Shown here piece after piece: positions 1 to 5,567 of a DNA stretch of 6,343 nt (positions are counted from its first letter, which is position 1; each line of letters starts with the position of its first letter). This DNA comes from an uncultured bacterium (GTDB taxonomy: Bacteria > Bacillota_A > Clostridia > Oscillospirales > Oscillospiraceae). Both the position numbers and the translations under genes were made by a program. Under the pieces are notes generated by a model. That model did no database searches and was not told where the DNA came from. It saw only the letters and a program-made list of their open reading frames with translations. The stretch lies in the NCBI GenBank assembly GCA_945917385.1, contig CAMEHJ010000071.1, forward strand, positions 1 to 6,343, given 5' to 3'.

Positions 1-940
1 ACTTCTTGACGACCTTCTTCTGCAGCTTGTAGAGGATCTCGTCCATGTACTGCATCATGTCGGGATGCTCTTCGCCGTACTTGCCCTCGACCATGGTGAT
101 CCACTCGTTTACACGGGCCTCGCGGACGTTCTTGTCGTCGGTGTCCATGCAGTATTCCATGGACTCAAACTCGTTGGAAACGAGCTTATCGAACAGCTCT
201 TCGTCGAAGGCGGCGTGCTCGTACTCGAACTTGGGCTTGCCGATCTCCTCGACCATCTTGTCGATGAGGTCGAGAACGGGCTGGAGATGCTCGTGCGCCT
301 GAACGATGCCCTCGTACATCACGTCGTCGGGAACCTGGTCGGCCTCGGACTCGATCATGACGATCTTCTTGTGGGTGGCGGCGATGGTGGTGGTCATGCG
401 GTTGTGCTCCCGCTCAGCCTTGGTGGGGTTGAAGAGGTACTTCTCCCCGTCCCAGCCCAGCACGATGCCGGCGATGGGGCCGTTGAAGGGCACGTCGGAA
501 ATGGAGACGGCGGCGGAAGCGCCGATCATGGCGGTGATCTCAGGGGAGCAGTCCCGGTCCACGCTCAGCACCTCGCAGGCGATGACCACATCGTTGCGCA
601 GGTCGGAGGGGAAGAGGGGACGCATGGGCCGGTCGATCAGGCGGGAGGCCAGAACGGCGGGCAGGCTGGGCTTACCCTCGCGGCGCATGAAGCTGCCGGG
701 GATGCGGCCGACCGCGTAGAGCTTCTCGTTGAAGTCAACGGAGAGGGGGAAGTAGTCGATACCGTCCTTGGGGCGCGCGGAGGCGGTGCAGGTGACGAGC
801 ACGGTGGTCTCGCCGTACTTGACGAGGACGGCGGCGTTGCAGAGCTCTGCCATCTTGCCGACCTCCATGGAGAGGGGACGGCCTTCGTACATGATTTCGT
901 ACTTGCGGTAGTTGGGGAACTGCTTGTTGGTGATGATCAT
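1..940 (-). CDS. pnp: Polynucleotide phosphorylase (PNPase), N-terminal part, runs off left edge
   Basis: PNPase is a 3'-to-5' phosphorolytic exoribonuclease that degrades mRNA to nucleoside diphosphates as a cytoplasmic trimer, often with other decay enzymes. Only the first 313 codons, of roughly 700 usual for the family, are in the window. The protein starts MIITNKQFPNYRKYEIMYEG. It carries the first RNase PH-type domain: the GRIPGSFMRREGKPS segment (about residues 79-92) and RLIDRPMRPLFP (101-112) are PNPase signatures, with FMRR where many homologues have FFRR. The segment from about 205 to 300 fits the all-helical linker domain. The second RNase PH domain, which carries catalysis, and the KH and S1 domains lie beyond the edge. 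The start is ATG at 938-940 with AAGGAG (948-953) seven bases upstream. It lies downstream of rpsO, with a terminator between them. Identification is secure; intactness cannot be judged. Confidence 0.96.
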   Translation of the reverse strand, partial: MIITNKQFPNYRKYEIMYEGRPLSMEVGKMAELCNAAVLVKYGETTVLVTCTASARPKDGIDYFPLSVDFNEKLYAVGRIPGSFMRREGKPSLPAVLASRLIDRPMRPLFPSDLRNDVVIACEVLSVDRDCSPEITAMIGASAAVSISDVPFNGPIAGIVLGWDGEKYLFNPTKAEREHNRMTTTIAATHKKIVMIESEADQVPDDVMYEGIVQAHEHLQPVLDLIDKMVEEIGKPKFEYEHAAFDEELFDKLVSNEFESMEYCMDTDDKNVREARVNEWITMVEGKYGEEHPDMMQYMDEILYKLQKKVVKK

Positions 941-947
941 TTGTATT

Positions 948-953
948 CTCCTT
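948..953 (-). promoter_or_regulatory. Ribosome binding site of pnp
   Basis: The minus strand reads AAGGAG here, seven bases before the ATG at 938-940. This fixes the pnp start and rules out a longer reading into the leader. Confidence 0.85.
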
Positions 954-962
954 ATTCGTTTT

Positions 963-1020
963 CTGCGCGGATCGCAGCCGTTCAGCACTTGGAAAAGCGC
1001 CCTTTCCTTCGCGTTTTTCC
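963..1020 (-). promoter_or_regulatory. Structured 5' leader of pnp (two hairpins)
   Basis: Between the rpsO terminator and the pnp ribosome binding site are two inverted repeats. The larger pairs 991-1000 with 1011-1020 (ten positions, with one A-C mismatch on the minus strand) around a purine-rich ten-base loop. The smaller pairs 963-967 with 973-977 around five bases. I see no convincing promoter for pnp in 941-1050, so pnp may depend on read-through from rpsO. E. coli PNPase represses its own synthesis through a leader hairpin cut by RNase III. The structure here could serve a similar purpose, but that is inference. Confidence 0.4.
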
Positions 1021-1045
1021 AAATACTGACCTGCCGGACCCAGCT

Positions 1046-1081
1046 AAAAAATGTGACGACAATATTAAATTGTCGTCACAT
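1046..1081 (-). terminator. Intrinsic terminator between rpsO and pnp
   Basis: A perfect 13-bp inverted repeat (1051-1063 with 1069-1081) encloses a five-base loop. On the minus strand it is followed directly by five T (1050-1046), extending the stem's last T to a run of six. There is no T-run on the plus-strand side, so it works for leftward transcription. It starts about 42 bases after the rpsO stop codon. The stem has only about 40% GC, so termination may be partial, which would allow pnp expression by read-through. Confidence 0.85.
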
Positions 1082-1123
1082 AAAAACCTTCATAACCTTC
1101 AGAAAAAACCGAAAACCGAAAAA

Positions 1124-1390
1124 TTACTTACGGATGTTCAGCTTTGCGATGATAGCACGATAGCGCTCGATATCCTTCTTTGCGAGGTAGTCGAGCAGAC
1201 GGCGGCGCTTACCGACCATCTTGTACATACCGAGACGGCTGTGGTCGTCGTTGGGGTGATTCTTGAGATGCTCGGTCAGCTCGCGGATGCGCTGGGAGAG
1301 GATGGCGATCTGAACCTCGGGGGAACCGGTGTCGTTCTCGTGGGTCGCGTTTTCGGCGATAACCTGGGTCTTGACTTCTTTGGTGATCAT
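1124..1390 (-). CDS. rpsO: 30S ribosomal protein S15
   Basis: S15 is a primary 16S rRNA-binding protein of the 30S platform and takes part in a bridge to the 50S subunit. The 88-residue product matches the usual length. It shows the signatures [10 protein letters not shown] (19-28) and [10 protein letters not shown] (60-69). Residues I recall as rRNA contacts in this family are present: T21, G22, Q27, R34, H41, D48, S51 and Y68. The central loop reads [13 protein letters not shown], whereas the common form is DHHSRRGLLKMVG. The start is ATG at 1388-1390, with AAAGGAG at 1401-1407 ten bases upstream. The same frame stays open to 1513, but that extension is leader sequence with no homology and no suitable ribosome binding site. 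The gene lies between typA and pnp and has its own promoter. Confidence 0.97.
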   Translation of the reverse strand: MITKEVKTQVIAENATHENDTGSPEVQIAILSQRIRELTEHLKNHPNDDHSRLGMYKMVGKRRRLLDYLAKKDIERYRAIIAKLNIRK

Positions 1391-1498
1391 TGGGAAATTT
1401 CTCCTTTCAAAATTTGCTATATCCAGCGTCACGGCGGTGGGCGGAAAGGAAACCGCTGCTGCGGCATGACCCCACTGCTGAGAGCGCGGACGCATACT
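1391..1498 (-). promoter_or_regulatory. rpsO 5' leader, candidate S15 autoregulatory RNA
   Basis: The promoter places the transcript start near 1497, giving a leader of about 105 bases, long for a single small gene. Possible helices are: an outer stem of 1489-1493 with 1426-1430; a stacked pair of 1472-1475 with 1437-1440 and 1453-1456 with 1441-1444; and a six-bp AAATTT stem of 1410-1415 with 1395-1400 that holds the Shine-Dalgarno sequence in its nine-base loop. S15 is known to repress its own mRNA in several bacteria through leaders of differing shape. The regulatory role here is inferred from structure and position only. Confidence 0.5.
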
Positions 1499-1503
1499 AT
1501 GAC

Positions 1504-1532
1504 ATATTAGCATGAACAGACGGTCAAGTCAA
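1504..1532 (-). promoter_or_regulatory. Promoter of rpsO (housekeeping sigma type)
   Basis: On the minus strand a -35 element TTGACT (1527-1532) is separated by exactly 17 bases from a -10 element TAATAT (1504-1509). The TG one base upstream of the -10 box gives an extended -10. This is the best promoter in the window. It begins only about 20 bases after the typA stop codon. I see no solid terminator for typA, so some typA transcripts may also continue into rpsO. Confidence 0.82.
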
Positions 1533-1551
1533 GAAATTTTTGCGAAAAACC

Positions 1552-3372
1552 TCACTGGCGGTTCTTCATGACCGTCTTCATTCTGAGACTGTGGTCGAGG
1601 ATGCTCTTGCGCAGACGGAGGTTCTTGGGCGTGACCTCAAGCAGCTCGTCGTCGGCGAGGAACTCAAGGCATTGCTCAAGGGAGAGCTGTCTCGGCGGGA
1701 TGAGACGCAGAGCCTCGTCCGAACCGGAGGCGCGGGTGTTGGTCAGGTGCTTGGTGCGGCAGACGTTTACGGGGATATCCTCGCCCTTGGGGGAGACGCC
1801 GATGACCATGCCGGCGTAGACCTTGGTGCCGGGGGTGATGAACAGCGCGCCTCTGTCCTGCGCGTTCCAAAGACCGTAGGCGACGGCCTCGCCCGTCTCA
1901 AAGGAGATGAGAGAGCCGGTGCCGCGGCGGGCAATGTCGCCCTTATACGGCTCGTAGCGCTCAAACACGGAGGCGAGAATTCCCTCGCCCTTGGTGTCGG
2001 TAAGAAACTCGTTGCGGTAGCCGAAAAGTCCGCGCGACGGGACAAGGAACTGCAGCTTCATGCGGTTGCCGACGGGGGTCATCTCGATAAACTCGCCCTT
2101 GCGCGCGCCGAGCTTTTCCATTACGGCGCCCACATAGTCGGACGGAACGTCCACCACAACGCGCTCAACAGGCTCGCAGCGCTTGCCGTCGATCTCCTGG
2201 TACAGCACGCGCGGGGGAGACACCTGAAACTCATAGCCCTCGCGGCGCATGGTCTCAATGAGGATGGACAGGCTCATCTCGCCGCGGCCGGCGACGTTGA
2301 AGCTGTCGGTGTTGTCCATTTCGGTGACGCGCAGGGACACGTCCTTGAGCGTTTCGCGGAAAAGGCGGTCGCGTATCTGCCGGGAGGTGACGAACTTGCC
2401 CTCGCGCCCGGCAAAGGGGCTGTCGTTGACGGAGAAGGTCATCTCCATCGTGGGGGCGCTTATCTTGACGAAGGGCAGAGCCTCGGCAAAGCCGCGCGCG
2501 CAGACGGTGTCACCGATGGTGACGTCGCCTATGCCGCTCATTGCGATGATATTGCCGGCGGAGGCGGAGGTGACTGGGACGCGGTTGAGCCCGTCAAACT
2601 GGTAGAGGGAGACGGCCTTTGCCTTGAGCGTGGGGGCGTCGGGGTCGTGGTAGTTGCAGACCTCGATCTCCTCGTTCTGCCTGATAACGCCGCGCTCGAT
2701 GCGGCCGATGGCGATGCGGCCGACGTATTCGTTGTAGTCGATGCTGCTGACGAGCATCTGGAAGGGCTTATCCTCATCCATGTCGGGGGCGGGGATGTAC
2801 TCAAGAATGGTTTTGAACAGCGGCTCAAGGTCGGTACCGGCAACGTCGGGGGAGTAGCTTGCGGTACCCTGTCTGCCGGAGCAGAACAGCATCGGGGAGT
2901 CAAGCTGCTCGTCGGTCGCGTCAAGATCCATCAGCAGCTCAAGCACCTCGTCAATGACCTCGTGGATGCGCTGGTCGGGGCGGTCGATCTTGTTTACGAC
3001 GACGATGACCCTGTGACCCAGCTCAAGGGCGCGGCTCAGCACGAAGCGGGTCTGGGGCATGGGGCCCTCAGCCGCGTCAACGAGCAGGATAACGCCGTTT
3101 ACCATTTTCAGCACGCGCTCGACCTCTCCGCCGAAGTCCGCATGACCCGGAGTATCAACAATATTTATCTTGGTATCGCCGTACCAGACGGCGGTGTTCT
3201 TTGCCATGATGGTTATTCCGCGCTCGCGCTCAAGGTCGCCGGAGTCCATGACTCTTTCCACGACCTCCTGATTCTCACGGTAAACGCCGGACTGCTTGAG
3301 CATTTCGTCAACAAGCGTGGTCTTGCCGTGGTCAACGTGGGCGATGATTGCGACGTTTCTAAGCTTATCCAT
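1552..3372 (-). CDS. typA: Ribosome-associated translational GTPase TypA/BipA
   Basis: TypA (BipA) is an EF-G-like GTPase that binds the 70S ribosome. It is linked to 50S assembly, growth at low temperature and stress responses. From ATG at 3370-3372 the protein has 606 residues, the normal family length. The G domain shows G1 AHVDHGKT (11-18), G2 RGITI (51-55), G3 DTPGH (73-77), G4 NKID (127-130) and a G5 region SGRQG (165-169). After it come a beta-barrel domain II (about 200-300), EF-G-like domains III and V ([19 protein letters not shown] and the [10 protein letters not shown] region) and the TypA-specific C-terminal domain ([20 protein letters not shown] onward). A TTG at 3379-3381 would add three residues, but it lies only two bases from the AAGGGAG (3384-3390) site, whereas the ATG is 11 bases away, so I prefer the ATG. 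No frameshift or missing motif is seen. It lies directly upstream of rpsO. Confidence 0.97.
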   Translation of the reverse strand: MDKLRNVAIIAHVDHGKTTLVDEMLKQSGVYRENQEVVERVMDSGDLERERGITIMAKNTAVWYGDTKINIVDTPGHADFGGEVERVLKMVNGVILLVDAAEGPMPQTRFVLSRALELGHRVIVVVNKIDRPDQRIHEVIDEVLELLMDLDATDEQLDSPMLFCSGRQGTASYSPDVAGTDLEPLFKTILEYIPAPDMDEDKPFQMLVSSIDYNEYVGRIAIGRIERGVIRQNEEIEVCNYHDPDAPTLKAKAVSLYQFDGLNRVPVTSASAGNIIAMSGIGDVTIGDTVCARGFAEALPFVKISAPTMEMTFSVNDSPFAGREGKFVTSRQIRDRLFRETLKDVSLRVTEMDNTDSFNVAGRGEMSLSILIETMRREGYEFQVSPPRVLYQEIDGKRCEPVERVVVDVPSDYVGAVMEKLGARKGEFIEMTPVGNRMKLQFLVPSRGLFGYRNEFLTDTKGEGILASVFERYEPYKGDIARRGTGSLISFETGEAVAYGLWNAQDRGALFITPGTKVYAGMVIGVSPKGEDIPVNVCRTKHLTNTRASGSDEALRLIPPRQLSLEQCLEFLADDELLEVTPKNLRLRKSILDHSLRMKTVMKNRQ

Positions 3373-3383
3373 AGATTTCAAGA

Positions 3384-3390
3384 CTCCCTT
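3384..3390 (-). promoter_or_regulatory. Ribosome binding site of typA (decides start)
   Basis: The minus strand reads AAGGGAG. The spacing is 11 bases to the ATG at 3370-3372 and only two bases to the in-frame TTG at 3379-3381, which favours the ATG. Confidence 0.7.
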
Positions 3391-3401
3391 GATTTTCTCT
3401 G

Positions 3402-3407
3402 ATTATA
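3402..3407 (-). promoter_or_regulatory. Candidate -10 box of the typA promoter
   Basis: A perfect TATAAT sits on the minus strand about 30 bases before the typA start. No good -35 element is found at 16-18 bases; the nearest, TTAAAA, needs a 19-base gap. A second TATAAT (3462-3467), also without a convincing -35, lies further upstream. The region is AT-rich, so both could occur by chance. Confidence 0.4.
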
Positions 3408-3491
3408 TTTTCAACACGAAAAAGAATTTTAACACCTGATTTTCCGTTTGGCAATAGTATTATTATATAAAAACAGGGCTTTTCCACGGTT

Positions 3492-4613
3492 TTACCGCAA
3501 ATATTTCACACTAAGCTCAAGCCCGCGCGTGTCGGCGGCGATGCCGTGAAGTTCTGCGCGGCGGCTCTCCTCTTTCATGAACTCACACTCTTGCAAAATA
3601 AGCTCTCTGTCGGTATCTCGGGGCGCACCGCCCATGAAACGGAGAAAGTTTCCGGACAGAATTTCGTCGAGCCGCACATCATTAAGACCGAGACATTCCA
3701 TCTTAAAATCCGGGCGGTTTTTCACAAAGTTCCCGTCCGCACGAACCGTGACCGTGCCGCGCTCAAAGAGGAAAGTGCGCACGATCTCGCCCCGGCGGAT
3801 ATTTTCCCGATAGTTGAAGGGCACATCCTCACGGTTATAGACAAAGCGGCTGCCGATGTCGGTGCCGTAGATGATGCGGTCGTGGTATTTTTCAAAGAAC
3901 GCCGCCGTCTCATCCGGCGTGAGCGAGAGGTTTTCATACATCTCGATTCCGGGCGTGAGATCGACCATGACGTTGGCAAACCTGTCCAGTATCGCGGACA
4001 GGCGCGGAAGCTGTGCCGACAGGAAGAACATATGGGCGAAGGTCACTCTGAGCTTCGGGTGATGCTCAAGCACCGTGAGCACCTGCGCGTACTGCGCTTC
4101 ATTATTTATATAGGTATCGTCATACTCCCACCCGAGCTTTGCCGCCCAGAGCGGGATCTTGCTTTTATCCCAGAATTCCTCCGGGTCGTTGACGTGCCAG
4201 AGCAGGGGAGTCTGAGTTTCTTCCATAAAAGTCCAGAACGCTTCCCAGCACTTTGCGTCAAAATCCGGCACGGGCAGGGCGCGGCGAAGCTGGGGCTTGC
4301 CCTCAAGCAGCTTGATCCCGTCGCAGCCGCAGCTTATCAGGCGGCGGGCGTAAGAGGCAAGGCGCGCGCCCATATCCTCGCCGCCGCGGTAGTATTCGCA
4401 GGGGTCGAGACTGCCGCAGACGTAGAAGCGGCCGGGATACAGCGCCTTCAGGGTGAGCGCGTCAAGGGTGCAGCTCAGGCGCGCACCGTGGCTGATGGAT
4501 GCAAGGTTTGCAGCGTCCATCCCCGTTTCGTCCATAAACTTCACAAGCGCCTCCGGTTCGAGGTCGAGCATATAGTGTATGTGTCCGTCGATAATTTTGT
4601 GCCCCTTGTACAT
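3492..4613 (-). CDS. Amidohydrolase-2 family metal-dependent hydrolase, substrate unknown
   Basis: This 373-residue protein looks like a cytoplasmic TIM-barrel metal-dependent hydrolase of the Amidohydro_2 type. The metal-site motifs appear in the expected order: DGHIH (H11 and H13) at the end of the first strand, a histidine in LLWHVND (H140), a histidine in VTFAHMFF (H194) and an aspartate in YGTDIG (D252). GIKLLEGKP (99-107) fits a barrel strand seen in relatives. About 100 residues follow the last metal ligand and may cap the barrel. There is no signal peptide or membrane segment. The start is ATG at 4611-4613 with AAAGGAG (4621-4627) seven bases upstream. It is transcribed alone, divergently from the deoxynucleotidase operon. 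Family members hydrolyse or decarboxylate varied cyclic and amide substrates, and neither sequence nor neighbours tells which applies here. Family assignment is firm; function is unknown. Confidence 0.85.
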   Translation of the reverse strand: MYKGHKIIDGHIHYMLDLEPEALVKFMDETGMDAANLASISHGARLSCTLDALTLKALYPGRFYVCGSLDPCEYYRGGEDMGARLASYARRLISCGCDGIKLLEGKPQLRRALPVPDFDAKCWEAFWTFMEETQTPLLWHVNDPEEFWDKSKIPLWAAKLGWEYDDTYINNEAQYAQVLTVLEHHPKLRVTFAHMFFLSAQLPRLSAILDRFANVMVDLTPGIEMYENLSLTPDETAAFFEKYHDRIIYGTDIGSRFVYNREDVPFNYRENIRRGEIVRTFLFERGTVTVRADGNFVKNRPDFKMECLGLNDVRLDEILSGNFLRFMGGAPRDTDRELILQECEFMKEESRRAELHGIAADTRGLELSVKYLR

Positions 4614-4624
4614 TCCGCCGCTCC

Positions 4625-4653
4625 TTTACATACAATTTACGCTATGATATACT
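4625..4653 (+). promoter_or_regulatory. Promoter of the deoxynucleotidase-DUF896 operon
   Basis: TTTACA (4625-4630) and TATACT (4648-4653) are each one base from consensus and lie 17 bases apart. The predicted start near 4660 gives a leader of about 48 bases. The -35 box overlaps the ribosome binding site of the divergent amidohydrolase gene. Confidence 0.6.
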
Positions 4654-4672
4654 ATACTGACTTAAATATCAA
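4644..4672 (-). promoter_or_regulatory. Promoter of the amidohydrolase gene
   Basis: On the minus strand TTGATA (4667-4672) and TATCAT (4644-4649) are separated by 17 bases. The predicted start near 4637 leaves a leader of about 24 bases that contains the ribosome binding site. The -10 box overlaps that of the opposing plus-strand promoter. Confidence 0.6.
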
Positions 4673-4696
4673 CAGAAACCGGCGCTGAGTTTCCGG

Positions 4697-4702
4697 AAGG
4701 AG
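4697..4702 (+). promoter_or_regulatory. Ribosome binding site of the deoxynucleotidase gene
   Basis: AAGGAG lies five bases before the ATG at 4708, supporting this start. Confidence 0.8.
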
Positions 4703-4707
4703 AAAAG

Positions 4708-5298
4708 ATGAGCTATAACTTCTTCGCATACATTTCGCGTATGCGCTATATCGGCAGGTGGAGCCTGATGAGAAACTCCCTGCCGGAGAATATTCAGGAG
4801 CACAGCCACATGGTCGCCGTGATCGCGCACGCGCTCGGCATCATCCGGCGCGACGTTTTCGGCATCGACTGCGACCCGGAGGAATACGCGGCGGCCGCGC
4901 TTTATCACGACTGCCCGGAGATTCTGACGGGCGATTTGCCGACGCCGATAAAATACCACAGCGCGGAGATCATGGGCGCGTACAAGCAGGTGGAGGCGCT
5001 TGCCTGCGAAAAGCTGCTGGCGACGCTGCCGGACGAGCTCAAAGGCTCGTTTGAGCCGTTTCTGTCCGGCGAGTGCGAGGAGCGGTGCCGCGATCTTGTG
5101 AAGGCAGCCGACAAGCTCTCAGCGTATATAAAATGTATTGAGGAGCGCAAAACCGGCAACGACGAATTTATCTCCGCCGAGAAGCAGACGAGAAAGGTGC
5201 TTGAGGAGAGCGGCCTTGCGGAAGTAAAGTATTTTATGGATAAGTTCATCCCGGCGTTTGAAAAGACGCTTGACGAGCTTGGGACGATAGGAGAATAA
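4708..5298 (+). CDS. yfbR: HD-domain 5'-deoxynucleotidase, YfbR family
   Basis: The family hydrolyses 2'-deoxyribonucleoside 5'-monophosphates to the nucleoside and phosphate, using a divalent metal, and so trims the cytoplasmic dNMP pool. The 196-residue product matches E. coli YfbR in length and through most of its sequence: FFAYISRMRYIGRWSLMRN at the start, ENIQEHS, YHDCPEILTGDLPTPIKY in the centre and VKAADKLSAYIKCIEE. The HD-type metal ligands are present as H32, H67-D68 and D135. The R17-W18 pair, which positions substrate in E. coli YfbR, is also kept. The start is ATG at 4708 with AAGGAG five bases away. It is the first gene of a two-gene operon, four bases ahead of the DUF896 gene, whose ribosome binding site overlaps its end. 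Nothing looks broken. Confidence 0.93.
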   Translation: MSYNFFAYISRMRYIGRWSLMRNSLPENIQEHSHMVAVIAHALGIIRRDVFGIDCDPEEYAAAALYHDCPEILTGDLPTPIKYHSAEIMGAYKQVEALACEKLLATLPDELKGSFEPFLSGECEERCRDLVKAADKLSAYIKCIEERKTGNDEFISAEKQTRKVLEESGLAEVKYFMDKFIPAFEKTLDELGTIGE

Positions 5299-5302
5299 GA
5301 AC

Positions 5303-5509
5303 ATGGAAAAATCGAAGATAGACCGCATAAACGAGCTTGCGCATATTGCAAAGGAGCGCGAGCTTACACAGAGCGAGCTTGACGAGCGCGCGGCGCTGCG
5401 CAAGGAGTATATCGAGGAGTTCAGGCGCGCGACCATCGACGTGCTGGAGCATACCTACATCCAGACGCCCGACGGGAAAAAGCACCCCCTGCCGAAAAAG
5501 GGGAGCTGA
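5303..5509 (+). CDS. Small DUF896/UPF0291 family protein (YnzC-like)
   Basis: This 68-residue protein matches the DUF896 (UPF0291) family, typified by B. subtilis YnzC. It has RINELAHIAKERELTQSELDER, then ALRKEYIEEFR, then a short tail with HTYIQTPDGKK. The first 45 residues or so should form the family's two-helix hairpin; the tail is charged and probably flexible. The biochemical role of the family is unknown. B. subtilis ynzC belongs to the LexA-controlled yneA-yneB-ynzC operon. The start is ATG at 5303, four bases after the upstream stop, with TAGGAG (5288-5293) inside the end of the deoxynucleotidase gene, so the two are probably co-transcribed and translationally coupled. A terminator follows within 20 bases. 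Family assignment is confident; no function is assigned. Confidence 0.88.
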   Translation: MEKSKIDRINELAHIAKERELTQSELDERAALRKEYIEEFRRATIDVLEHTYIQTPDGKKHPLPKKGS

Positions 5510-5526
5510 TTTACCGCAACGCACAA

Positions 5527-5565
5527 AACCCTGCCGTCCGAAACGGGCGGCAGGGTTGGTTTTTT
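5527..5565 (+). terminator. Strong intrinsic terminator of the plus-strand operon
   Basis: A 14-bp GC-rich stem (5527-5540 with 5544-5557, one G-U pair) with an AAA loop is followed by GG and six T (5560-5565). It ends the deoxynucleotidase-DUF896 operon. On the minus strand the hairpin is followed by TTTT, mostly inside the stem, so it may also weakly terminate the convergent peptidase gene. Confidence 0.92.
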
Positions 5566-5567
5566 AA

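Noticed and set aside
65..1510. 481-codon plus-strand open frame across pnp and rpsO
   Set aside because: It is antisense to two certain genes, its protein is a low-complexity run of V, L, G, D and H typical of mirrored GC-rich codons, and it has no recognisable domain.
1391..1513. N-terminal extension of rpsO by 41 codons
   Set aside because: The extension is unrelated to S15, overlaps the -10 box of the promoter, and the internal ATG has a strong ribosome binding site.
1533..1551. Terminator after typA
   Set aside because: Only a five-pair A-T stem with a three-base loop and a broken T-run is present, which is too weak to call.
3373..3381. TTG start for typA
   Set aside because: It would sit two bases from the Shine-Dalgarno sequence; the ATG three codons later fits the family N-terminus better.
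1540..3402. 620-codon plus-strand open frame opposite typA
   Set aside because: Same mirrored-codon composition. typA on the other strand has every GTPase motif, so this frame is a by-product of its codon bias.
3455..3491. Terminator for the amidohydrolase gene just after its stop codon
   Set aside because: There is a TTTTT run near 3470, but I could not find a stem longer than four pairs directly before it.
3546..4688. 380-codon plus-strand open frame opposite the amidohydrolase
   Set aside because: It is antisense to a gene with a clear family match and good ribosome binding site, and its own translation shows no family motifs.
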